From positions 15,720,001-15,784,000 of the forward strand of contig JAMPIT010000510.1 of assembly GCA_026261815.1 (NCBI GenBank): a DNA stretch of 64,000 nt, in the 5' to 3' direction. Each line of letters begins with the position of its first letter. Position 1 is the stretch's first letter. This stretch comes from Monarcha castaneiventris obscurior. Taxonomy: Eukaryota > Chordata > Aves > Passeriformes > Monarchidae. Below are positions 14,113 to 24,101 of this stretch, one piece after another. The translations under genes were made by a program, and so were the position numbers. The notes beneath the pieces were generated by a model, which worked only from the letters and a program-made list of their open reading frames with translations, did not search any database and had not been told where the DNA came from.

Positions 14113-17100
14113 CTTGGGTGAACTGGCTGATGCTATGGTTGCCCTTCCCCAGGTGAATCAGGAAGCCATGGCGTGGACCCTCTGTGATTCTGATCTTAAG
14201 AGTAACATGTAAACTGTCCCTGTCTTCCACTTTGAGCACTTTGTTGGTAATCAGAAACCCGATGTGACCTGTGGCCAGAACACGGAGAGTCTGAGCACCC
14301 TTATTTATTACCACTTGAGGTACACTGTTGTCTACAGCCATTATTCGAATCTTCATAGTCTGAGGTTTCCTTGTTTCAAACACAGTGTTGGGGAAGACAT
14401 AGAAATCAGTATGAGTGCCATCTGTAACAGTGAAAGAGAAACTATCCTCAACTGATTCTGTGCCATCATGTTTGTAGCTGATTAGATTTTCATTTAGATC
14501 TTGTTTAGTGAAGGTGGTGACTGGTTTGGAGTTATTGAACATGATCCGGCCATGAACTGGCATTTGAGTGATGACAAATTTTAGCAGTGCATCAGATGTA
14601 TCTCTGTCTTCTGCAGTCAGTTCAAATGGGGTTATCAGTTTGTATTCATTTTCACTCACCACCAGGTTATGGATTGTGACAACAGGTTTCTTATTGTCCA
14701 CATCACTGATGGAAATTCTGAAAGTACGAAACACAGGGTTATAGCCATCTGTCACCTCAAACTCAAAGCTGTCCATTTTCACCTCGTCTTCTGAAGTATG
14801 AATGTAATAGATTTTATTGCCTGCTAACAGGAGTTGAGTGAAAGTGGAGATGGGTACCCCAGGCTGATCTGTGCATTCAAGATGACCACGAACAGGTGGT
14901 CTGGTAATAGTGAAAACTAAGTTCTCATCTGGACTATTCAGGTCACTGGTACTAAGCAAATCAGTAGTAAGGGTTACCCTCCCTCCTTCCTTCAGAGAAA
15001 CTCCTTTGCTGATGACATCTGGGAAGACAATATCAATGCTGCCTATTGTCACGTAAAAGTAGCGGTCAATGAGAGGATTTATTCCATCCGTCACATCAAA
15101 CTTGATAAGATCACGAACTCCTTGTTGGCCAAAATGCACATATCGAATCAAATTTCTATCCACTTCATCTTGGGTGAAGTTCATTCCCAGGGTGATATTT
15201 TCAATTCCCCCTGAAGGCTTTATTCTCTGCAAGAGGCCTTGTCCTGGCCCGTAAGTTGTAATGTATGTCAAGGTTTTGTCTTCAGAGTCCAGATCAGTAG
15301 CCTTCAATATCCTGTTATTAATAGTTCTAGTTTCCCCTATTTCAATCTCCAAACCATCATTGATGGCCATTCTGGGCGTCTCATCATCTACAGGAATAAC
15401 CATGATGGGTACCATTTTCCTAACGGTGCGTTTACCATCTGTGAGTTGCACCTCAAAACTGTCCGCCCTTGTCTCAGAGTCATCATGTTCGTAGAGAATG
15501 TTGGAGCTCTCTGTTATCTGATCCAAGGTGAAGCTCTCCACTAGGACAGTTCCATTGACCAGCTGGTTCACAATGTGGCCGTGCCTGGGAAGCCTGGTGA
15601 TTGTGAATGTTAACTTATCAGCAGGGACATCTGCATCAACTGCACTGAGGATAGGGGTATCAATAACCAGGCTCATGCCTTCCATCACAACAAACTCTCG
15701 CATGAAGATTTCAGGCTCTTCGTCATTGATTGGCACAATAACAATGGGGAAGAAGTGCCTCTGGGAAAAGTTGATGCCATCAGAACAGCGCAAAGCAAAT
15801 CTGTCTTCAACAGGCTCTACACCCTTATGTATACTTTGGACATAAAAAATATGCCCTTGACGGAGGTCCTTCAAGGTAAAAGCACTTATAGCTACACCTG
15901 CCCTGGATTTTTCAGATCCTGGGGCAGGAGAGATGTTCTCTACATACCCAGATGTGGGCTGAGCAACAATTGTGCATAGTATATCATCGCTAGGAGTATC
16001 CACATCTTGAGCCCTGAGGTGAGCAAGAGTAATCACCCGTTTGTCACCTTCTGTCACCATGAACTGCTCACCCACAAAAATCTCTGGAGCTTGACTGTCA
16101 ACAGGAAGAATGGTCACCAAAACTGAAACTCCTTGAATAACATTGCCCCTGACCCGCCACTTCTCAGAGAGGTCAGACAAGGTAAGGTTGAAAGCATCCT
16201 CCTTGGGCAGAAGGCCTATTTCACCACCAGTGTGAGCGTATACCACAGCACCATCCAGCAGGTCTCTCTGGGAAAATCTCTCTGCAGGCACCCCTTGAAC
16301 CAGGATGCTCCCATGCTGAGGAGGATCCTCTACAATAAAGGTCAACATTAAGTCATCTGTATCCTCATCTGTGCCCTGAATGACATTAGCAGTGATTTCA
16401 GCAGCACCATTCTCCAGCACATCTAGGTAGGAACCAAGAGTGCCTGGGGGCAATCGTAGTGTAGGAACCTCATCATCAACGGGGTGCACACTCATTTTCA
16501 GTGTGATGGGCACAAAATGAACCCCATCACTCACATCAAGCCTGCAGGCATCACTGCTAGTCTCAGCTCCACTGTGCACATACACCACCCTCCCTTGCCT
16601 GATATCCTCCAGGCCAAAGATACCTCCTGGAACCAGACTGTACCCAGAAAGCTGCAACTGGCCGTATCGAGGAGCCTGGGTCAGGATAAATCTGAGATGG
16701 GCAAGCTCAGTGTCCGTGTCACTGGCATCCAGCTCAGTTGGACTAAGGACATGGCTGCCTCCCTCAGGCAAAGTGAAGCCAGTATTAGTGATTTCGGGAG
16801 GCTGGTTATCCACAGGCTGCAGGTAGATGGTGAAAGTCCCTTTGGCTGCATTGCCAGCTGCATCCTGCACTTGATACTGAAACTGAATCAAATGAGGGGC
16901 CACCCCCAGCTCTTCCTGTGGGGGGCGGTACGAGATCTTGTGATGGTTGATCTGGGCTTGGGTGAAGTGGGTAACTTCCACAGAGTGATCCTCAGTCAGC
17001 ACGAGGGATCCAAGGCGCGCTCCATATGCCTCGGGAGGGTGGTTGGAGTCAGTGTCAGTGGGGGGCTGGATTACTGTGTAGCGAAGTTCACGGTCTCCTG

Positions 17101-19261
17101 AGTCCTGATCGGTGTAACACAAGTGCTTCCTCCGCAGGGGGGTCACCTGCTGCTCTGCAACTATTAAGTGCAGGCTGCTGCTGCTATGGAGCTCTGGGGC
17201 TAATCTGTCTACAGGATGTACCCTGATCACAAAAGTCTGTGGTCCAGAGCGGTTGGGTGGGTCATTGTCATCCTGGACTCTAAAGATGAACTGGTCCAAC
17301 ACAACCCCAGGGCCAGGGCTATGAGCCCCAAAGTGGTGGTAAAAGAGACGCCCTTCCACAATGTCCTGTTGCAGCCACTCTCTCACTGGCTTTTCATAGA
17401 TTAGGGAGCTCCCTGCTACACCTGGCACCCTCCTCCAAGAAAAGCCCTCCTCTTCTTCCTCCTCTTCCCAGCCAGGAGGTGGTTGTGCTTGACGGAGCAG
17501 GAGCTGCCCAGCCGTGGGGCCAGACTCCACTGTGAAGAGTAGGATGGCATCCTGCGAGTCAATGTCAGTGGCACTAAGAGCACGGGTGGAGATGGGCACT
17601 GTTTCACCCTCAGCCATGGCAAGCCCTGTGTTAGCATTAAGCAGGGGTGGCTGGTCATCAGTGGGCACCAGAGTAATGGGGAAAAGGAACTCAACGCGGT
17701 GGCGAGAGCCACCATCTTCCAGCCGCAGCACCAGGTTGTCACTGAGCGGAGACTCGCTGCCATCGTGCTGGTAAATGACACGGCCTGCTGCCAGCTCAGC
17801 CACTGTGAAGTGTTTACGAGGGGCACCAGGTCCTGGGGTGTCCTCCAGGAGAGTGAGGTGGCCATGCCTCAGCCCTGCCACCACACTCACCCGCACCTGC
17901 TCAAGGTCATCCTCATCACTGATCACCAGGTTGGGGCTGGGACCTGGGCCTGAGAGAGGCCTTGACTGCCCCTCATAGAGCACAAGACCAGTGTTGCGGG
18001 TCACCACAGGTGCCAGGGTGTTCATGGGCTTCACCACAATCACGAAGGCGAAGGGCTCTGAGGCAGCACCCTCTGGGTCCAACACCTCCAGCTCAAGCTC
18101 AAAGAGCCGCTCCCGATCAGAGTCCTCCATGGGTGGCTGATAGGCAATGCGCAGCTCCCGCACATCCCGCTGGCTGAAAGAGGTGACAGGCAAGCTCCGG
18201 TCATCTGTGCTGACCATGTGGCCTTGGCCAGGGCCAAAGGGAGAGGTGATGTTGAAGAGCAGCAGATCGGGTGGTGACTCTGCATCCTCAGCTGACAGCA
18301 TGTCAGGGGTGAGGGCGGTGAGCACAAACTGGTCCACCTCCATCATCAGCATGGCCAGGAAGCTGGGTTTGGGGGCCACGTTCTCCGTGCCGGCGCGGAT
18401 GCGCACCAGCACCTGGAAGTACTCGCGCTTCAGCAGCGCCCCGCCGCCTGCCGCCTCCCGCAGCTCGGCCACCAGCGGCACCAGGTCGCGGTTCGGGGAG
18501 CCGCCGGCGGCCGTGTGCCGGTAGCGCAGCCCCAGGCGCAGGAACTCCTCGCAGTCCCACATCGAGGAAGGCATGGGGCCGCCCCCCGCCGCCTGCCCGC
18601 CCCCGCCCGCCGCCGCCGGCGGGTAGTTGAGGATCTCTCCGTAGCGGGGCAGCCCGGCCAGCAGCGGCAGCAGCCCCACCCGGCAGCGCTGCCGGCCCGG
18701 CTCGAAGGCGAACTCCAGGCTGCGAGCATCCAGCGGGTTGCTGGTGCCCCGCAGGCGCTCCACGGTGAGGGGCAGGTTGCGGGTGACGATCTCCAGCTGG
18801 GTGAAGAGCACCTCCACCTCCAGCACCAGGGGCAGCACCAGGGCACGGCTGGGCGAGTCGTAGCGCAGCTGCAGGCGGACGCGGTCCCGGGCGGGGCTGC
18901 GGCCGCCCAGGTGCGAGTACTGCACCTCGCGGGCTCCGAAGTCGCAGGGGAAGCGCCGGGGGCTCAGGCGGCCCGGGCGCTGCCACAGCGGGTCCTCATC
19001 CAGCACGGTGAGGTGGCACCGGTCCCCCGGCTGCACCTGCAGCACCAGGTCCCGCGCGGGGTCCAGCCAGGCGGAGCGGCCCAGAGGCACCCGCAGCCCG
19101 CGGTTGGCCACCACCACGGGGGCCGCCTCCGGCGACCACGGCGAGGAGACCGCGGCGCTGCTGCCTGGCGGCGGCTCTGCCGTCCCAACCCAGGAGCAGC
19201 CGACCAGCAGCAGCAACAAGCCGGCCAGCAGCCGCCGCGGTCTGGCGGGGAGAGGCTGCAT
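14113..19261 (-). CDS. FREM2: FREM2 exon 1: signal peptide, N-terminal domain, CSPG repeats 1-12
   Basis: FREM2 is a large type I membrane protein of the basement membrane. With FRAS1 and FREM1 it forms the Fraser complex that anchors embryonic epidermis to dermis; loss causes Fraser syndrome in humans. This exon encodes residues 1-1716 plus one base. The order is: hydrophobic signal peptide around 10-27 ([16 protein letters not shown]); unique N-terminal domain about 45-298 with [10 protein letters not shown] and RFPCDFG; then CSPG repeats starting near 300, 418, 537, 688, 820, 930, 1057, 1180, 1293, 1411, 1524 and 1645. Most repeats have a D-D-x-P-P/E linker, an acidic DxDxxD-type loop and a PxHGxI-type strand. 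The twelfth repeat is cut by the intron after FTQ. Sequons occur at N337, N670, N1025, N1109, N1164, N1236, N1355, N1361, N1576 and N1708. The start was chosen because the signal peptide follows it directly and A is at -3. Close similarity to FREM2, and the exon 2 continuation, exclude FREM1 and FREM3. Oddities are a seven-Glu run (599-605) and an Ala/Gly-rich insert (215-229). Confidence 0.97.
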
Positions 19262-19520
19262 CGTCCCTGCCGGCGGAGCGAAGCGCTGGGAGCCGCTGGG
19301 AGCCTCCGGCAGCGGCCGAGTCGCGGCCCCGCTTGTGCGGCCGGCGCGGCGCCGCTCACCCCGCGCACACACCGCGCTCTGAGCGCGCCGCGCTCCGCTC
19401 CGGAGGGCAGCCCCGCCGCCCGGCAAGCCCCGCCCCCGCCTCCGAGCGGCCAATGGGCACCCGCGGGGGGAGAAGCCGCCACAGGCGATTGGGCAGAACT
19501 GCATGCCAATCATGCAAGGT
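19262..19520 (-). promoter_or_regulatory. FREM2: FREM2 5' UTR and proximal promoter (GC box, three CCAAT motifs)
   Basis: No TATA box is visible close to the start codon. A GC box (CCCCGCCCCC, 19428-19437) lies about 170 bp upstream of the ATG. Three CCAAT motifs follow: 19450-19454 and 19506-19510 on the plus strand, and 19488-19492 on the minus strand. This arrangement is typical of TATA-less CpG-island promoters driven by SP1-like factors and NF-Y. The transcription start probably lies between about 19300 and 19420, but the sequence alone cannot fix it. The FREM2 frame stays open through this region. Confidence 0.6.
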
Positions 19521-19539
19521 ACGCGGAGAGGCGGAGCTC

Positions 19540-19589
19540 CCCCTCCCTCCATCCCTCTATCCCTCCGTCTGTCCCTCCCTCCTTCCCGC
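19540..19589 (+). repeat. Pyrimidine-rich low-complexity tract
   Basis: This is an imperfect run of CCCTC/CCATC/CCTTC-type units on the plus strand, purine-rich on the FREM2 strand, just upstream of the CCAAT cluster. Polypurine-polypyrimidine tracts of this kind are common next to CpG-island promoters. It has no coding meaning. Confidence 0.6.
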
Positions 19590-20070
19590 GGCCGCCCAAC
19601 AGGTTGCGGCGGGGAAGGCGGCGGGATGAGCCGTAGCGGTGCGGGAGCGCGGGGCTGGTGGGCACGGGTCGCTCTGCTGGTGCCAGCCGCTGCGGGAAGG
19701 GAGCCCTCGTACCGGGGACAGGGCGGCGCTGCTTTCCCGCAGCGCACCTCTGCCAGCTCCGGGAGCAACGGGAGAGCACCTCCGCCCCCTGCCCTGAGCT
19801 TCCCCGCTCCCGCCTGGCTCCCGGGAGCAGCACTAAAGCTGGGCTGTTCCCGGCTCGCCGCCGGGCGGTGCCCGGGGTTTCCATCCCCCCTCGGGATGCG
19901 CGGGTGAGCGCGGGGCGGCGGCAGGAGCGGAGCTGCCCGAGAGCCCAGTCCGGATGATGGGGAACGGGGGGGCGGCAAAAATGCCCCAGGGAGAACGGGA
20001 TGGGTCACAGGAGGGGAAGCGGCCCGGGGCTGCGGCGGAGCTGCACCGCGGTTCTGTGCGCCACGAAGAA

Positions 20071-21498
20071 TATTGTATAAATATCTCTGGAGCAAAACAC
20101 ATCGCTCGGTACCAGTTCGTGTCCGGTGTGACTCCTGGGAGGCGGCGAGTCACAGCAGCGGGTGAATGGAAGCCTCACGGTGTTTCTGCCACCTTGTGCT
20201 TGAAGTTAAAAGCACGTTTATGAGAGCCCGAACTTCGGGTTCCTTGCCTTTTAAAGTTCCTGATAGCAGCGTCTTGACTTTTGAGTCAGCGTGTCTCACA
20301 GTTGCTAACGTTCTTTCTTGTTTATGAAATGTGATCCACACTCTGATTTAAGAACGGTTTCTAACAAAGTGAAGAATACGACAGAGACAGATTCAAAGAC
20401 AGCACAAAGCTGTTTCTACATTTGTGTAATTTTTTAATTACTTCTTTTAAAATGATCTTTTACCCTATCCTTCCGTGGTGGAGCAGCATTACGGCACGTG
20501 ATCTTGTTTTCTGTATGGCAAAACTCGAGTTTGGAATTTGATTTTTGCAAGTGTGGGCACAGTCAGCTACATTCACATTTAAGTATTCTTTCTAATAAAT
20601 AATTCAGCTTGGTTTGGGATGGGGGGACATCACTAGACATCTACATCCAGTTCTACAACACTGGATTATTGTAATTTGTGAGATATTTTTATATTCTGTT
20701 ACTGACATACCTGTGGAGTACTGCTGAAAGCTATTTAATTAAATAAGCCTATGCAATAGACTTATGGACTTGGGTGCTACTGCAGGGGGTAGTAATTCTA
20801 GTAGTTGGATATCTAGCAAGTTAAGCAACACTAATACAATTTGTCTACCCTTATGAGACATTCACCCTGGATTTCAGCAGTGAATGTCTTATTTGTAAGA
20901 TTCAAGGGAAGATACTTCAGTTGAGTCCCAGGCATCAATGACCGAGACATTCCAACTTAAACTTTTTGAGATATTTCACTGTTTTGGAACAAAAAGAAAT
21001 TTAAAAAAAAATAGTGAAGGGATAGAGTTGCCCTATGTCTCATACAGAAATTTCTTATTTTCAGTGGATACAGGGTCTGGTTCTTTGACCCCTGTTATCT
21101 CCATCACCAAGTAGTAAATCTCCATGTACAAACAGTAGAAGCCCTCTTTATTTTTAAGAGTTGCTGTCTTGTCAAACAAGTCAGTGAGCTCTTGTGCCAC
21201 AGTCCAAGTACAAAGTGCATGACTTGCTTTATTTCTTCTTCTTTTCACAGGACAACATAAACAAAAATTCTCCAGATTACAGAATTGATGAGAATTTTGC
21301 AAGCATTTTCCTTGGCTTGTGCCAACACTTCTGTTCAAATTGTACTTGAAGAAAATTCATCTTGTCTAAATTCTGATCTAATGACATAGATGTAAATCCA
21401 AACTGTTTTTCTACCAATCGTCCCTGAAGTTAGTGTGACAGATCTAGGTCCAATAACAAATCCATTGATCTTTTAAAATATTTTTTTTAGTGAATAAA
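20071..21498. other. Upstream flank of FREM2, no gene
   Basis: AT-rich DNA begins at the outer edge of the CpG island. A TATAAATA motif on the plus strand (20076-20083) marks this edge and could serve a divergent non-coding transcript. No open frame here resembles a protein and no repeat is recognisable. The stretch ends at the target duplication of the first LTR. Confidence 0.6.
21493..21498. repeat. Target-site duplication of LTR copy A (left)
   Basis: AATAAA at 21493-21498 is repeated as AATAAA at 22029-22034, immediately outside the two ends of LTR copy A. Six-base duplications are typical of alpha/beta-type retroviral integration. The motif is AT-simple, so on its own it is weaker than the pair at copy B. 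Confidence 0.6.
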
Positions 21499-22028
21499 TA
21501 TTGGAAGGAGGTCTGATGCTGGTCAGGCACCAGAAGCCAGGACCTTCCTAGAAAGAACGTCCTGCAAAGAACAACTCTTCTAGGGGCCAAGGCAGCCTCC
21601 CTGCACAAAGGTGATCTCAGCAAGTGTAGCCATTTCTCAGCTACAAGTGATTCCAGCTCTTGTGATTTCAGTTCTTTGTGAGATCACCCGAGGCAAACTC
21701 GGGGACAGAGAGACAGGAGCCGTGTGTGGCAGTGCCACAGAGGCAGCTTTATTGTCCAGCAGTCCCTGGGAAGGGGAGCCCAGGGACAGCAGCGCCCTGA
21801 TCCAGGGCAGATCCAGGGCCTTTTATGGGACAGGCAGGGGGTGGGGTAGAACCCAATTTACCAACTGGATACAAGGTATTGCCATATAGGAACAAGGCAT
21901 GCTGGGGGTGGTTCACTTTGTAACCATAACCTAGAGAGAGGTTTATCTCTGAGCCTTTTTGCCCTCAGGCTTCTCTCTTCCAAAGGCGTGCAGAGGACTC
22001 CTGAGTCAAAGGCTCGCAGCACTCCACA
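21499..22028 (-). mobile_element. Solo LTR, endogenous retrovirus, copy A
   Basis: This 530-bp element is read on the minus strand. It starts TGTGGAG at 22028. A TATA-like CCCATAAAAGG lies near 21818-21828 (U3/R), then a polyadenylation signal AATAAA at 21753-21748, then a U5 region. Its last bases are CCAATA, where copy B has GAGACA, so the canonical terminal CA has decayed or differs. It is closely similar to copy B (23562-24095) along its whole length, with U3 more diverged than R/U5. No gag, pol or env remnant lies next to it, so it is a solo LTR left by recombination between the two ends of a provirus. The family appears to be a class II (6-bp duplication) avian ERV; I cannot give its library name. 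Confidence 0.85.
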
Positions 22029-23561
22029 AATAAAGGAGCTAGTATTTGACGAGGGAAAAAAATATACGTATCTTTGCATGAAAGCTTGTGGTTGTGCTAT
22101 ACTACAAAACTTTATTTCCAAGTCTAAATAGAAACAGAAAGATTTAGGGCACAGAATAAACACTCATTTAAGAGAACATTAATAAATAAATGTGCTCTGG
22201 AAATCTAGTGATGAATATTTCCTCTGAAATAAATTACCTATGAGGTTCAGCAGGGTAAATCTATATTTTAAGACATTTGTTTACTTTAAAAAGTGCAAAT
22301 ATATTCTTATTTTAAATGCAACTCTGCCTGGGGGCATCTGGCTTCTGCTTTTGATGATGAATCACAGATGTATTTTCCTTATTGAAACCTACACAACTCA
22401 CAGTCCTGTGTAAAACAAACAGAAATTTACTGCTCTCCAAGTCTTCATTCAAATGTATAGCTATCAAAGACTGCCCTCTGTTGATATGGCATAATCTTAA
22501 CTTCTAAACAGTAGCAATGCCTGATTTTTGCTATTACATTTCGTAGCTGTTTTGTACTAAATGATGCAAATAATTATGTTCTTCAAATAAGTTAGTAAAA
22601 ACGAAATAATTTTGGTTGTTAAAAGCTGGTAAAGGAGGCTAAATATGACATACAAATGTCAAGGGTTTTTAACCTTTTCCAACAGTGTGAGCATTTCATA
22701 ACTTACAAGGGCAAAAAGATTTGCCATCTCTTGCCAATGTGCATTTACTATCTTGCCAATGAAATTAGGAGAGCAGGGCAAGAGGATGGAAATGGCAAGT
22801 GGGATTCATGGGAATATTTGGACACTTAATTGGTTGTGTAAGTAATTTTGTTATTACAATTCAACTCTGAAGGCCATGTAGAAGCCAGGTGTAAAGAATC
22901 TACTGTGCTTCAGAGTGAATGTCCATCAATCAGAGTATGTCAAGTAATTTGGTGTTCAAAAACAATCCTATATAAATAGTCTGCTGAAACAAAGTAAGAA
23001 TTTGAAAATTTTAAGTCAGCCAGCTGAGAGTGTTTCAGTTTGCCTGTGTGTTGCTGTACTTAACCAACAACCTTTCTGTTGCTTCCCTACTATTTTTGTT
23101 CATTATTTCATTAACGAATTATTACAAAAGTGGCTATTTATAAATTATCATAGGTTTATTAACATAGGCATAGGTTTTTACCTGGGTATATGCAAGAGTA
23201 TTGCTGTGACTTTCAGTCATCCTTTTCCTGCCAGGTATCTCTAGAGGCCGATAGCTGCCCCAAGAGTTGTCCCTGAAATATCTTCTTTACCATCACACTC
23301 TGTAAATGGGTCATTGTCTTGAACATGTCCTCCATTTCTTTCATGACTTCTGTTTCAGTCCAAATTTCTCTTGCTATACACGCAGAGATGTTCTTGAAAA
23401 GTCCAACACCATTTAATCTGGCATACATAGTTTATTTCCCATTGCCTTGTAGTGTGAAGAAATGTAAGAGGTTTCTGTCAGAATAAAGTTGCATTCCTTG
23501 ATTAGTGAAACTTACACAGTCTGTTCTCAAAATCGTTTTGGGTTGATGCTGGGATGAATAT
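22029..23561. other. Unique spacer between two opposed LTRs, no gene
   Basis: This is 1.5 kb of AT-rich sequence between LTR copies A and B. It is not the internal part of a provirus: no primer-binding site, polypurine tract or retroviral open frame is visible, and each LTR has its own target duplication. The largest open frames (80 and 71 codons) are unremarkable. Confidence 0.65.
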
Positions 23562-24095
23562 TGTGGAGGGCTGTGAGCCTTTGGCTCAGGAATCCTCTGC
23601 ACTCCCTCAAAGGAGAGAAACCTGAGGGCAAAAGGACTCCAAGGTAAGAAACTTCTCTCAAGGTTCGGGTGAGAATATGAACCACCCCCAGCATGCCTTG
23701 TTTCTCTATGGTAATACCTTGTATCCAGTTGGTAAATTGGGTTCTACCCCACCCCCTGCCTTTCCCATAAAAAGGCCCTGGATCTGCCCTGAGTCAGGGC
23801 GCTGCTGTCCCTGGCCTCCCCTCCCCAGGGACTGCTGGACAATAAAGCTGCCTCTGTGGCACTGCCACACACGGCTCCTGTCTCTCTGTCCCCGAGTTTG
23901 CCTCGGGTGATCTCACAAAGAGCTGAAATCACAAGAGCTGGAATCACTTGTAGCTGAGAAATGGCTACACTTGCTGAGATCACCGCTGTGCAGGGAGGCT
24001 GCCTTGGCCCCTAGAAGAGCTGTTCTTTGCTGGATGCTCTTTCTAGGGAGGTCCTGGCTTCTGGTGCCTGACCAGCATCAGACCTCCCTGAGACA
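23562..24095 (+). mobile_element. Solo LTR, endogenous retrovirus, copy B
   Basis: This 534-bp LTR has canonical TG...CA ends: TGTGGAGGG at 23562 and CTGAGACA ending at 24095. It is flanked by a perfect 6-bp target duplication GAATAT (23556-23561 and 24096-24101). Within it lie a TATA-like CCCATAAAAAGG (23764-23775), a polyadenylation signal AATAAA (23841-23846) followed by GCTGCC, and a U5 part rich in CTGTCTCTCTGTCC-type sequence. The R region is therefore short. No internal proviral sequence is attached. It is the same family as copy A but inserted in the opposite direction about 1.5 kb away. Confidence 0.92.
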
Positions 24096-24101
24096 GAATA
24101 T

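Larger units (their letters stand above)
18330..20070. promoter_or_regulatory. FREM2: CpG island spanning the FREM2 start
   Basis: This stretch is strikingly GC- and CpG-rich compared with the AT-rich DNA on both sides. It covers the first 300 or so codons of FREM2, the 5' untranslated region and about 800 bp of 5' flank. The coding edge is sharp: it falls close to the codons where the first CSPG repeat begins (about 18364). The outer edge is near 20070, where AT-rich sequence resumes. The composition is seen directly; its role as an unmethylated promoter island is inferred from its position at the first exon. Confidence 0.85.

Noticed and set aside
18515..19907. Plus-strand frames up to 373 codons opposite FREM2 exon 1
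   Set aside because: They are shadows of the CpG-rich FREM2 coding region and its promoter; composition is Arg/Ala/Pro/Gly-rich and no domain is seen.
19262..20095. Annotating FREM2 from the far upstream Met at 20095
   Set aside because: The extension is low-complexity Pro/Ala/Arg sequence through the promoter motifs, and the signal peptide follows the Met at 19261.
21611..23983. Nearly identical 92- and 79-codon frames found in both opposed LTRs
   Set aside because: They run antisense through U5 and R of two copies of the same LTR, so similarity comes from repeat homology, and no protein family is recognisable.
21499..24095. A single inverted provirus or foldback transposon formed by the two LTRs
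   Set aside because: Each LTR has a separate 6-bp target duplication and the 1.5-kb spacer has no proviral features.
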